Shown here: piece by piece, positions 7,841 to 15,899 of the stretch
Layout: every line of letters begins with the position of its first letter
Numbering within the stretch: position 1 is the stretch's first letter
NCBI GenBank assembly: GCA_038123275.1
Contig: JAYORG010000010.1
Location: forward strand, 1-64,000
From: CAJQHT01 sp038123275
GTDB taxonomy: Bacteria > Pseudomonadota > Alphaproteobacteria > Rickettsiales > UBA1997
Length of the DNA: 64,000 nt
Direction: 5' to 3'
Notes under the pieces: model-generated
Told to the model about the DNA's origin: nothing
Seen by the model: the letters and a program-made list of their open reading frames with translations, nothing else
Database searches by the model: none
Position numbers and translations under genes: made by a program

Positions 7841-8876
7841 CATGACCCATTTTTCTGCCATTTTTAATTTCTTTTTTATTATAAATATGAAGTTTGGCAT
7901 TGGGATTTTTTAAATACTTAGATATATCTTTAACATCATTGCCAATTAAATTTTTCATTTTACCATGAGAAATAAATTTATTATTTCCAAATGGCAAGTC
8001 AGATATTGCTCTAATTAATTGTTCAAATTGAGAGGTCATAGATCCATCCATAGAAAAATGACCAGAATTATGTGGCCTTGGAGCTAGTTCATTAACTAAT
8101 AATTCACCGTTATTAAGTACAAAAAATTCAATTGCAATAATTCCAACTAAGTCTAATTCCTTAGCTATTTTAGTGGCTATTTTTTGAGATTTTATCTTAA
8201 TTTGTTTACTAATTTGTGCCGGATAAATGCTCTCATCTAAAATACCATTTTTATGAATATTAGTAAGAGGGTCATAACAGGATACTTCTCCTATTTTATT
8301 TCTGGCAATTAAAATAGAAATTTCTTGTTCAAAATTAACAAATTCTTCTAGAATTAACGGATTATTTTGATTTTGTTTCAATATTTTTTCCAAGTCACTA
8401 TTTTTATTTAAAACAAATTGTCCTTTACCATCATACCCCAAAGTTGCAGTTTTAAGAATGGCTTTAAAATTAAAGTTTTCTAGGCCTGATCTTAAATCTT
8501 GAATTGATTTAATTTCTAGAAAATTAGTTACTTTAATATCATTTGTTTTTAGAAAGTTTTTTTCCAAAAGGCGATTTTGGGTGATTTTTAGAATATCAGC
8601 ACTGGGAAATGTTGGAATTTTCTTTGAAACATATTCTATGGTATCAGTCGGAATATTTTCAAATTCTAAAGTAGCAATATCTACATATTGAATAAATTCA
8701 TCTAAAGCTTTTTTATCGTCATAATCTGCAATAAAAGTTTTATTAGTAACAAAACTAGCAACTGAATCTTTTTGAGGGCAAAATATTGCAGTTTTAAAAC
8801 CTAATTTATGAGCTTCAAAACATGTCATTCTTCCAAGCTGTCCACCGCCAAAAATGCCAATTATTTTATTTGTCAT
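7821..8876 (-). CDS. purK: N5-carboxyaminoimidazole ribonucleotide synthase
   Basis: A 351-residue ATP-grasp enzyme of purine biosynthesis that converts AIR, ATP and bicarbonate to N5-CAIR. The N-terminus has the family's GGGQLGRM loop. The C-terminal half has NELAPRPHNSGHF followed by S-Q-F-E-Q, hallmarks of PurK. Length is normal. The partner mutase purE is not in this window, although purD is at 34.9 kb, so purine genes are dispersed. It ends tail-to-tail with the DUF255 gene. Confidence 0.93.
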   Translation of the reverse strand: MTNKIIGIFGGGQLGRMTCFEAHKLGFKTAIFCPQKDSVASFVTNKTFIADYDDKKALDEFIQYVDIATLEFENIPTDTIEYVSKKIPTFPSADILKITQNRLLEKNFLKTNDIKVTNFLEIKSIQDLRSGLENFNFKAILKTATLGYDGKGQFVLNKNSDLEKILKQNQNNPLILEEFVNFEQEISILIARNKIGEVSCYDPLTNIHKNGILDESIYPAQISKQIKIKSQKIATKIAKELDLVGIIAIEFFVLNNGELLVNELAPRPHNSGHFSMDGSMTSQFEQLIRAISDLPFGNNKFISHGKMKNLIGNDVKDISKYLKNPNAKLHIYNKKEIKNGRKMGHVNFCQE

Positions 8877-8899
8877 TTTAATTATTAATTGATATAATA

Positions 8900-8923
8900 A
8901 TATTTGTAATAATGTACAAATAT
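8900..8923. promoter_or_regulatory. Palindrome between divergent purK and Trm112 gene
   Basis: Perfect 9-bp arms ATATTTGTA and TACAAATAT separated by 6 nt, in the 73-bp gap between two divergent genes. The form suits a dimeric regulator's operator, but AT-rich palindromes also arise by chance. Confidence 0.4.
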
Positions 8924-8949
8924 GTATAAATAATTTATTAAAAAAATCA

Positions 8950-9129
8950 ATGAATAAAGAAATTTCACCAAAATTATTAGAAATTTTGGTTTGTCCTAAG
9001 AGTAAGAAGCCATTGGTTTATGATAAAAAAAATCAAGAATTAATTTGTAAAGATTCTAAGCTGGCTTATAAAATTAAAGATGGCATTCCAATAATGTTAA
9101 TTGACGAGGCTAGAAAATTAGATGATTAA
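8950..9129 (+). CDS. Trm112 family protein (UPF0434/YcaR-like)
   Basis: A 59-residue protein starting MNKEISPKLLEILVCPKSKK, matching the small Trm112/YcaR family. Bacterial members are about 60 residues with the L-x-x-L-V-C-P opening, and eukaryotic Trm112 activates methyltransferases. Only one Cys of the first zinc pair is kept (CPKS rather than CPxC), with another Cys at the middle position, so metal binding may be lost. The stop overlaps the start of the next gene by 8 bp, implying co-expression with the downstream lipoprotein hydrolase. Confidence 0.82.
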   Translation: MNKEISPKLLEILVCPKSKKPLVYDKKNQELICKDSKLAYKIKDGIPIMLIDEARKLDD

Positions 9130-9994
9130 ATATCTTTTGAACAGGTTCTTAATAATAACATTCTTTTTTACTGCATCATGTCATTCTATTCTTGTTGTTG
9201 AAAATCGTATTAAATATGCTGATAACTTAGTTAAAGATAGTGGCTTTGTTAAAAAAAATATCAAAACTGACAATTTTTACCTATCTTCTTATCAGAAAAT
9301 ATCAAATTTAAAAAATAAAACTCTAAATATATATATTGAAGGTGATGGTTTTTCTTGGAAAAGTAGGTATGAATTATCAAGAAATCCAACACCAATTAAT
9401 CCTGTTGCGTTAAAATTAGCTCTTAAAGATCAAGCAGATAATATTATTTACTTAGCTAGACCATGTCAGTTTAGTGATTTTAAAATTGATATAAATTGTT
9501 CTAATGAAGAATTTTGGTCAAGGGCTAGGTTTTCCAATAAGGTTATTCAATCAACTAATCAGGCTATTGAGGACATAAAACAAAAATATGGCTTTAAAAC
9601 AATAAATTTATTTGGGTTTTCTGGTGGTGGAGCAGTGGCTGTTTTAGTTGCCTCTAGAAGAGATGATGTAGGTTCCATTAAAACAGTTGCAGCTAATTTA
9701 GATCACGATAATTTAACAAAAATTCATAAAACCACTCCTTTAAATCAATCTTTAAATCCAATTAATTTTGCCAATAAGCTGTATAAAATTGATCAAATTC
9801 ACATTGCAGGCTTTCAAGATAAGACAGTACCTCATTTGATTATTGAATCTTTTGTTAATAAAGTTAATAATTATGTAAAGGATAGTAATAAGGTTGCATG
9901 TATAAAAATAATTACAAAAGCTGATCATGAATATGAAGATTGGCCAAAAGTTTGGGCTAATATTGTTAATAAAAAAGTTACTTGCCATAATTAA
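9122..9994 (+). CDS. Lipoprotein of the alpha/beta-hydrolase superfamily
   Basis: A 290-residue protein with a lipoprotein signal peptide: hydrophobic residues 3-17 and lipobox TASC with the modified Cys at about 20. The body shows alpha/beta-hydrolase landmarks: GDG in the region of the first strands, nucleophile elbow GFSGGG with Ser near 166, a candidate acid in GFQDKTVP, and a late His in ADHEYEDW. The presumed role is a cell-envelope esterase or related hydrolase; no substrate can be named. It starts inside the end of the Trm112 gene and is followed by an overlapping nuclease gene, forming a compact operon. Confidence 0.75.
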   Translation: MIKYLLNRFLIITFFFTASCHSILVVENRIKYADNLVKDSGFVKKNIKTDNFYLSSYQKISNLKNKTLNIYIEGDGFSWKSRYELSRNPTPINPVALKLALKDQADNIIYLARPCQFSDFKIDINCSNEEFWSRARFSNKVIQSTNQAIEDIKQKYGFKTINLFGFSGGGAVAVLVASRRDDVGSIKTVAANLDHDNLTKIHKTTPLNQSLNPINFANKLYKIDQIHIAGFQDKTVPHLIIESFVNKVNNYVKDSNKVACIKIITKADHEYEDWPKVWANIVNKKVTCHN

Positions 9995-10547
9995 AAGGAA
10001 CATAGCACTTATTTGTTTAATTGTTATTTTTGGCGTTTGGGTTTTTCTTAACATGCATCCCAGTTATGATACAGTTTTAGAAGGTTTAGAAAATCAAAAT
10101 AATATTTTAGAAAAAGAAGTTTCAGGGGTTGCTAAGGTTTTAGATGGAGATTCCATAATGTTATCAAATCTTTATGAAGTAAGATTAATAGACATTGATG
10201 CCCCTGAATATAATCAAACATGCTTTGATAAAAAAAATCATGAGTATTTTTGTGGTAAAATATCAGCTAGTTTCTTAAAAAACCTGGTTCATGGAAAAGA
10301 ATTAATTTGTAAATATATGAAAAAAGATGTTTATGATCGTTTTTTAGGTAGATGTTTTTTAGGAGAAAAAAATATTAATAGTGAGTTAATAAAAAATGGC
10401 ATGGCCATAATATATTCTTTTAATAAAATAAATAAAGATTTGCAAAATTTTGAAGATGAAGCTAAGATTGCCAAAATTGGTGTTTGGCAAGGCCCATTTT
10501 TGGAGCCAAGAAAATATCGAAGGAACTTACGTAAGGGTATTAAATAG
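9927..10547 (+). CDS. Thermonuclease (SNase)-family protein, membrane anchored
   Basis: The core (residues about 65-195) matches the staphylococcal nuclease fold, with VLDGDS, the metal-site segment RLIDIDAPE, and DRFLGRCF containing the catalytic Arg. A single hydrophobic helix near the N-terminus (ALICLIVIFGVWVFL) would anchor or export it. The start is uncertain. The first ATG (given here) lies 68 bp inside the previous gene; an in-frame TTG at 9963 shortens the overlap and keeps the helix. AAAAGGA just after the upstream stop resembles a ribosome-binding site but has no ordinary start behind it. A role in extracellular or periplasmic nucleic-acid degradation is likely from family knowledge. 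Confidence 0.8.
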   Translation: MNMKIGQKFGLILLIKKLLAIIKRNIALICLIVIFGVWVFLNMHPSYDTVLEGLENQNNILEKEVSGVAKVLDGDSIMLSNLYEVRLIDIDAPEYNQTCFDKKNHEYFCGKISASFLKNLVHGKELICKYMKKDVYDRFLGRCFLGEKNINSELIKNGMAIIYSFNKINKDLQNFEDEAKIAKIGVWQGPFLEPRKYRRNLRKGIK

Positions 10548-10595
10548 TTGTTATTATTTAGCATAATTACTCTTTAAAGGGCCAATAAATATAGC

Positions 10596-10625
10596 TTTTA
10601 GTTCACTTTTGTAAGTTGTTCTAAT
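10596..10625 (+). repeat. Upstream direct repeat, copy 1
   Basis: TTTTAGTTCACTTTT (10596-10610), followed by a variant of TAAGTT-TTCTAA, recurs at 11705 before argC. Here it lies about 50 bp before the first membrane-protein paralog. Confidence 0.55.
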
Positions 10626-10659
10626 TGTAAAAAATTAATAAATAAAAAAGTAAAAAATT

Positions 10660-11097
10660 ATGAAAAAATGGAGTATTTGCAATGGACAAAGATGTAAATT
10701 TGTCTCTTCAATATTGATATTATGTCTACTTATGGCAACTATTGATTCAATATTATGTGGTATTTTTCTGTGGAGTGATGAATATGTTAAAATTAGTAAT
10801 TTATGGCGCACAAGGGGTGGAATATTAAAACATTTACCATTGGGTATAGTTGTTTATTTGATACTGGCCACAACTATTGTAGTGTTGTTTAGAGATTTTG
10901 TTGTAAAAGCAAACAAAAAAGTAGTATTAATTGACTTTTTAAAGGCAGGATTATTGATTGGCTTGCTGATAGGAACTATATTTTTAGGTTTTTATGTAAT
11001 ACTTCCAATTGCACTTAATCTAGTTTCTGTGTGGTTTGCAAGTAGTATAATATTTGGTATATTAGCTGGGTATATATTATATTTTTTCAATAAATAA
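10660..11097 (+). CDS. Small integral membrane protein, paralog 1
   Basis: A 145-residue protein with four predicted membrane helices (about 15-37, 55-80, 90-112 and 118-142). I do not recognise a functionally characterised family. It aligns along its whole length with the next gene product: both share a short N-terminal Lys/Cys segment, D-S-I followed by G in helix 1, an L-W-R motif, the K-A/G-G-L-L-x-G loop, and G-T-x-x-L-G-F-Y in helix 3. It is tandem with, and 46 bp from, its paralog. Function unknown; a small transporter-like or stress membrane protein would be speculation. Confidence 0.7.
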   Translation: MKKWSICNGQRCKFVSSILILCLLMATIDSILCGIFLWSDEYVKISNLWRTRGGILKHLPLGIVVYLILATTIVVLFRDFVVKANKKVVLIDFLKAGLLIGLLIGTIFLGFYVILPIALNLVSVWFASSIIFGILAGYILYFFNK

Positions 11098-11143
11098 CTA
11101 AATTTTTACTTATTTTTATTATTAATAATTAAATTAAAGTAAT

Positions 11144-11584
11144 ATGAAAAAGAAAAGTAGTAGCACAAAAAAATGTTCTTGTCCAATAGTTACAACAGTG
11201 GCTTTGGCCATAACCTTATTTGTTTTTGATTCTATATTTCATGGGGTTTTGTTAGAAAAATCTTATATGCAAACAGCTAGTTTATGGCGTTCTAAACAAG
11301 ATATGGGAGACTATCTATTCTTTAATATTGCTATGTACCTAATATCATCTGGGTTAATTGTGGCTATATTCAAGCAATTTATTCTTAATTTAAATAAAAA
11401 AGAGTTATTAAATAATTGTTTTAAAGGCGGTTTGTTGTTGGGTTTTCTAGTTGGAACTGTTCTTTTAGGGTTTTACGCTTATATGCCAATTAGTCTTGAT
11501 CTAGCTATTGCATGGTTTTTTGCTGGTGTAGCTCATGGTGTTTTAATTGCTGTAATATTATACCTTTTTAATAAAAATAAGTAA
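11144..11584 (+). CDS. Small integral membrane protein, paralog 2
   Basis: A 146-residue, four-helix membrane protein and clear paralog of the preceding gene. It shares FDSIFHG near helix 1, SLWRSK, a G-G-L-L-L-G-F loop and G-T-V-L-L-G-F-Y in helix 3, and it ends in a short basic tail. The tandem copy indicates local duplication. The arrangement of charged loop residues is conserved between the two while the helices have diverged, so both are probably under selection. No function can be assigned. Confidence 0.7.
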   Translation: MKKKSSSTKKCSCPIVTTVALAITLFVFDSIFHGVLLEKSYMQTASLWRSKQDMGDYLFFNIAMYLISSGLIVAIFKQFILNLNKKELLNNCFKGGLLLGFLVGTVLLGFYAYMPISLDLAIAWFFAGVAHGVLIAVILYLFNKNK

Positions 11585-11613
11585 CATACAAATTACTAAA
11601 GAAGATAATTTTG

Positions 11614-11648
11614 CATAAGCTCTAATTAATATATAATCAGAGCTTATG
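11614..11648. repeat. Inverted repeat after the membrane-protein pair
   Basis: Arms CATAAGCTCT and AGAGCTTATG form a perfect 10-bp stem with a 15-nt loop, 30 bp beyond the second paralog's stop. No T-run follows on the plus strand. It may still stabilise the 3' end or act as a weak terminator. The left arm region resembles the sequence at 11719-11733. Confidence 0.55.
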
Positions 11649-11704
11649 AAAAAATAATAACTGCTATTCTAGTATATTTATTCCCTAAGACTTACTAAAT
11701 TAGT

Positions 11705-11733
11705 TTTTAGTTCACTTTTTGCATAAGTTCTAA
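11705..11733 (+). repeat. Upstream direct repeat, copy 2
   Basis: TTTTAGTTCACTTTT (11705-11719), identical to 10596-10610, continues as TGCATAAGTTCTAA. Lying about 35-60 bp before argC, it could be a shared upstream control element or the scar of a segment duplication that produced the membrane paralogs. Confidence 0.5.
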
Positions 11734-11765
11734 GAATAAAACATTTAAACTATTAACTAGTAAAT

Positions 11766-12824
11766 ATGTCAACGCAATCTAAGTTAAACATAGCAATAAT
11801 TGGCGCTTCAGGCTATACTGGTATCGAATTAATTCGTATATTATTAAATCACAAAGAGGCGACAATCAGTAATTTAGTGGCATCTAGCAATGCCGGTAAA
11901 GAAATAAAAGATATTTATTCTCATCTATCAAATTTTAATTTACCCAAATTAGAAAGTTTGCAGGATGTTGATTTTTTAAAGGTAGATTTAGTTTTTTGCT
12001 GCCTTCCTCATACCACGAGTCAAAAAATTATTAAAGATCTTTTAAGTGATAAAAAGTTAAATCACTTAAAAATTATTGATTTATCAGCTGACTTTAGGAT
12101 TAATGATGTTAAAGATTATAAAGATTGGTACAATAATGAGCATATAGCCCCTGATTTACAGGAAATAGCAACTTATGGCTTAAGCGAATTTAATAAAAAT
12201 AATATTAAAAAATCTCGTTTAGTTGCTTGTCCTGGATGTTATCCAACTAGTGCTCTTATTCCCCTTATCCCTCTTTTAGAGTCCAACTTAATTGACAAAG
12301 ACAATATTATAATCGATGCTAAATCAGCCATTAGTGGAGCAGGGCGTTCTTTAAAAGAAAATTTATTATTTAGCGAAGTAAATGAAGGTGTAAAAGCGTA
12401 TAATATAGGCAATCATCGTCACTTAATTGAAATTGAACAAGAACTAAAAAAAGCTGCTAAAGATAATCTAAAAATTAGTTTTACACCACATTTGGTACCA
12501 ATGAATCGAGGAATTATCTCAACAATTTATGTTAACCTAAAAGATAAATTTACATTGGATAATGCTAAAAACTTGCTTGAAACTCGTTTTATGGATGAAT
12601 ATTTTGTAGAATTAAGCGATAATTATCCTTGCACAAAAGATGTTTTTGCTACTAATTTTTGTAAAATTGCTATTTTTAAATCTCGTATTAAAAATCAATT
12701 AGTAATAATTAGTGTTATTGACAATTTAACCAAAGGGTCTTCAGGTCAAGCTGTACAAAATATGAATATTATGTTTGGCTTTGATGAAAGAGAAGGTTTG
12801 GATTTACTTCCTGTTTTTCCTTAA
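11766..12824 (+). CDS. argC: N-acetyl-gamma-glutamyl-phosphate reductase
   Basis: A 352-residue enzyme of arginine biosynthesis that reduces N-acetylglutamyl phosphate to the semialdehyde with NADPH. The N-terminal Rossmann motif is GASGYTGIELIRIL. The catalytic Cys lies in ACPGCYPTSA near residue 157, and the C-terminal half has the substrate-site segment H-L-V-P-M-N-R-G. Length is that of the long (type 1) family. It is followed after 5 bp by mnmE with no other arg gene nearby, so the pathway is dispersed. Retention of ArgC is notable for a Rickettsiales-like genome. Confidence 0.93.
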   Translation: MSTQSKLNIAIIGASGYTGIELIRILLNHKEATISNLVASSNAGKEIKDIYSHLSNFNLPKLESLQDVDFLKVDLVFCCLPHTTSQKIIKDLLSDKKLNHLKIIDLSADFRINDVKDYKDWYNNEHIAPDLQEIATYGLSEFNKNNIKKSRLVACPGCYPTSALIPLIPLLESNLIDKDNIIIDAKSAISGAGRSLKENLLFSEVNEGVKAYNIGNHRHLIEIEQELKKAAKDNLKISFTPHLVPMNRGIISTIYVNLKDKFTLDNAKNLLETRFMDEYFVELSDNYPCTKDVFATNFCKIAIFKSRIKNQLVIISVIDNLTKGSSGQAVQNMNIMFGFDEREGLDLLPVFP

Positions 12825-12829
12825 TAACT

Positions 12830-14158
12830 ATGACAACAATTTTTGCTCCAATTACAGCTATTTCTAGTAGTGCTGTTGCTATCATCAGAATTTCTGGCCC
12901 CAAATGCTTAGAATCTTTAAAATATTTAGGAGTAAAACAAAAGCTACAAGATAGAAAAGCAACTTTATGTAAGATATTTGATCCAAAGAGCAAAGATGAA
13001 ATTGATCAAGCTTTAATTACCTATTTTAAATCTCCAAATAGTTTTACTGGCCAAGATGTTGTTGAAATAAACATTCATGGTTCTACCTACATAATTGAAA
13101 AAATTATGACTATTTTAGGAGAAATTAACGATGTTAGATTAGCTAATCCAGGAGAATTTAGTAAAATTGCCTTTTTCAATGGTAAAATGGATTTAATTCA
13201 AGCTGAAGCTATTTCTGACTTAATTAACAGCGAAACTAAAGAACAGCATCGTCAAGCTACAAGGCAAATGAATGGCGACTTAAGTCAAATTTATGATAAG
13301 TGGAGATCAGATTTAATTGCTATTATGGCTAATTTGGAGGCTTTTATTGATTTTCCCGATGAAGATTTGCCAAAAAACATCATTGACGATTTAGAAAATA
13401 AGGTAAATATCTTAAAATTAGAGATTTTAAGCCATTTAGATGATAATAAGGCTGGTTTAAAGATACGTAATGGGCTTTCCTTAGCTATTATTGGTCAAGT
13501 CAATGCTGGAAAATCTAGTTTAATAAATTATTTAACCAAAAGTGATGCTGCAATTGTTACCGACATAGCTGGAACCACCAGAGATATAGTCGAAGTACAT
13601 CTAGAAATTGCAGGATTAAAGGTAATTATTGCTGATACAGCTGGAATTAGAGAAACTAGTGACTTAGTTGAAAAAGAAGGGATAAAGAGGTCTTTGAAAA
13701 AGGCCAATGAATCTGATTTAAAAATTTTAGTGATAGATGGCAATAATTTTGCTGATTTTAAGCAAGATAATTTAAAATTATTAGATAATGATTCTTTAAT
13801 AGTTATAAATAAGGCGGATTTAAAAGATATTAAAATTCCATTATATTTAGAAAAATTTAAACCAATTATAGTTTCAATAACTAAAAAAATTAATTTAGAT
13901 CAATTAATTAAAGAGCTAGAAAAAAAAGTAAAAAAAATGGCATTACCAAGCTCAAATCCTTTAATAACAAGGGCCAGGTACAAAGAGTCTTTAGAGCTTG
14001 CAATTAATAATTTAGAAGAATTTTCTCTTACAAAGGATATCGAATTAGCCAGCGAAGATCTTAGAATGGCTATTTATGATATTGGAAAAATTACCGGAAG
14101 AGTTGATATTGATGATATTTTAGATGTAATATTTTCTGGTTTTTGCATTGGCAAGTAA
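12830..14158 (+). CDS. mnmE: tRNA modification GTPase MnmE
   Basis: A 442-residue GTPase that works with MnmG to modify U34 of certain tRNAs. It has the N-terminal tetrahydrofolate-binding domain, a helical domain interrupted by a G domain with G1 GQVNAGKSS (about 223), G2/G3 region GTTRD and DTAGIRE, and G4 NKAD. It ends in the invariant FCIGK, whose Cys is essential, so the gene is full length. It is co-oriented with argC 5 bp upstream. Confidence 0.95.
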   Translation: MTTIFAPITAISSSAVAIIRISGPKCLESLKYLGVKQKLQDRKATLCKIFDPKSKDEIDQALITYFKSPNSFTGQDVVEINIHGSTYIIEKIMTILGEINDVRLANPGEFSKIAFFNGKMDLIQAEAISDLINSETKEQHRQATRQMNGDLSQIYDKWRSDLIAIMANLEAFIDFPDEDLPKNIIDDLENKVNILKLEILSHLDDNKAGLKIRNGLSLAIIGQVNAGKSSLINYLTKSDAAIVTDIAGTTRDIVEVHLEIAGLKVIIADTAGIRETSDLVEKEGIKRSLKKANESDLKILVIDGNNFADFKQDNLKLLDNDSLIVINKADLKDIKIPLYLEKFKPIIVSITKKINLDQLIKELEKKVKKMALPSSNPLITRARYKESLELAINNLEEFSLTKDIELASEDLRMAIYDIGKITGRVDIDDILDVIFSGFCIGK

Positions 14159-14198
14159 TTGTGTAAGCATTTAATTATAAAGTTTTTTAATTTATTCC

Positions 14199-14227
14199 TT
14201 GCTCATAAGCAAGAAATACTGTATAAT
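14199..14227 (+). promoter_or_regulatory. Strong sigma-70-like promoter
   Basis: -35 TTGCTC (14199-14204), exactly 17 nt, then consensus -10 TATAAT (14222-14227). It would start transcription near 14234, ahead of the basic protein gene. Confidence 0.65.
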
Positions 14228-14298
14228 ACAGGCTAATTTATTAATATTATTAATGATTTACGTAAAATTAAGTCAAAATTTGGCCTTTTTAGGTTAGG

Positions 14299-14793
14299 TT
14301 GGCTACTTATTACTGCGTTTATCCTATTCTTAATTTAAATATGCGCTACATCGACTCCACTTCTATAGGAGCTGTATCAAAAATGTTAAGTAGAACCACA
14401 ACTAGCACTTTACCTAAAGGGTCGGGTGTGTTCTCTTTATTATTTGGCGCTGCTGGTCTTAAATATATGTCCAAGGCCAAGAGAAAAAAGATAGCTAGAA
14501 GACGTTTTCGTATGTTTGTTGACAACATTATTATGCATCATAAAAGACTTCATGATAGAAATAGAGAAATTACCATTAATCTTGCTAGAAGAAAAATGTT
14601 GCAAAAAGATGAAGATAGAAAAAAAAGCAAAAAAGCATTAGCACTTAAAAATAAAAATAAATGGCGTGATAAATATGCAAAACATAGCAGAGCCGTAGAG
14701 TTAAAAGAAAGAATTAATGCTAGAAGAATTAGAGCTAAAAGCAGTTGGGCTGCTTTAATTGACGAACAAAGGGCTAGAGAAGGTAATATTTAA
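14299..14793 (+). CDS. Highly basic protein of unknown function
   Basis: A protein of 164 residues from TTG 14299, or 150 from ATG 14341; an AGGTTAG-like ribosome-binding site favours the TTG, while the ATG is the stronger codon. I do not recognise it. A short Ser/Thr-rich, Gly-containing N-terminal part is followed by about 100 residues dominated by Lys and Arg, predicted to be long helices, with clusters such as KAKRKKIARRRFRMF. There is no signal peptide or clear membrane helix. A good promoter precedes it. Composition suggests nucleic-acid binding (inference). Confidence 0.6.
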   Translation: MATYYCVYPILNLNMRYIDSTSIGAVSKMLSRTTTSTLPKGSGVFSLLFGAAGLKYMSKAKRKKIARRRFRMFVDNIIMHHKRLHDRNREITINLARRKMLQKDEDRKKSKKALALKNKNKWRDKYAKHSRAVELKERINARRIRAKSSWAALIDEQRAREGNI

Positions 14794-14881
14794 CTCACAT
14801 GGTTGTAATGAATTACACTACATGCAGGCATAAAATTAATACATATAAATCGCTAATTTTTTAAGATAAAAACCTTCTTGT

Positions 14882-15622
14882 TTAATACTCAACTTTAAGA
14901 AAATATAATCCACAGGCAGGAGCATTAGGTCCTGATTTAGTTCTATCTTTTAACTTTATAATATTTTCCACTTCTTCTGGTTTAATTTTACCTCTTCCTG
15001 CTAGATAAATTGTTCCCACAATATTTCTAACCATATGATGTAAAAAAGATTTAGCTGATACTTCAAAAATTATTAAATCATTATTTTTTTCTATTTTAAT
15101 ATCGTTTATAGTTCTAATTGGGCTTCTAGTTTGACACTCACTATCTCTAAAGCTGCTAAAATCATGTTTGCCAATTAGATATTTACTGGCCTTTTTCATT
15201 TTTTCTAAATCCAAATCTTGAGGAATATGCCATACACGGTTTTTATTTAGAGTTAATTTGGCTTTACGATTTAATATTTTATACTGGTAATAGCGCATTT
15301 TAGCGTGAAAGCGGCTATTGAAATCATCATCAACTATTTTACATCCAACAATGGCAATATTATTATCATAACCAATATTTTGATTAATTGACATCATCAT
15401 TTCAAAGTCACTTAAATTTTTTTCTAAATCAAAATGAGCAACTTGGCCAAAAGCATGTACTCCAGCATCAGTTCTACCTGATCCAAAAATTTCTATTGTT
15501 TCTTTGAACGACTTAAATAAAGCTTTTTGTATTATTTCTTGAATAGTAACCTGATCAGGCTGCTTTTGCCACCCAGCATAGTTAGTGCCATCATATTCTA
15601 TCTCTATTTTATATCTTGGCAT
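14882..15622 (-). CDS. truA: tRNA pseudouridine synthase A
   Basis: 246 residues, the normal TruA length. It makes pseudouridine at positions 38-40 of the tRNA anticodon arm. The catalytic Asp lies in GSGRTDAGVHAFGQ. The opening KIEIEYDGTNYAGWQKQ and the C-terminal FLHHMVRNIVGT are family signatures. It is transcribed toward the basic-protein gene. Confidence 0.95.
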   Translation of the reverse strand: MPRYKIEIEYDGTNYAGWQKQPDQVTIQEIIQKALFKSFKETIEIFGSGRTDAGVHAFGQVAHFDLEKNLSDFEMMMSINQNIGYDNNIAIVGCKIVDDDFNSRFHAKMRYYQYKILNRKAKLTLNKNRVWHIPQDLDLEKMKKASKYLIGKHDFSSFRDSECQTRSPIRTINDIKIEKNNDLIIFEVSAKSFLHHMVRNIVGTIYLAGRGKIKPEEVENIIKLKDRTKSGPNAPACGLYFLKVEY

Positions 15623-15696
15623 TTTTTTTTATTTTATCATGACTTGTATTATATTAACATTGCTTTTGTTGCATCCTGGCTTCGCCACTTCAACAA

Positions 15697-15720
15697 GGGA
15701 TCAAAGTAAACATTGATCCC
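15697..15720. repeat. Inverted repeat
   Basis: GGGATCAA and TTGATCCC, a perfect 8-bp stem with an 8-nt loop, in the truA-ribF gap and just ahead of a larger palindromic repeat. Confidence 0.5.
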
Positions 15721-15789
15721 ATCTCGTCACGAGGCGGTGTTATAAAGCCCTGGCCGTTTACAGTTACCAGTCATGTAGTACCAGTTACC

Positions 15790-15864
15790 TGTCATGCTGA
15801 ACTTAGAAAATGTTAGGATTACCACGTAATCCTTACAGTTTCTTACGTGAAGTATCTCAACCCC
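15790..15864 (+). repeat. Intergenic palindromic repeat, copy 1
   Basis: Begins TGTCATGCTGAACTTAGAA, has an internal imperfect hairpin (TGTTAGGATTAC paired with GTAATCCTTACA) and ends TGAAGTATCTCAACCCC. The following bases to about 15895 (AGCAACGTTAAC, then ATTAACCCCATTTCCCCC) match in reverse the centre and tail of the paired copies at 44.6-44.8 kb. Confidence 0.8.
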
Positions 15865-15899
15865 AGCAACGTTAACAAATATTAACCCCATTTCCCCCA

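Noticed and set aside
9752..10054. Minus-strand open frame of 100 codons across the hydrolase/SNase junction
   Set aside because: It lies opposite two recognisable genes and its sequence is Ile/Asn-rich without domain features.
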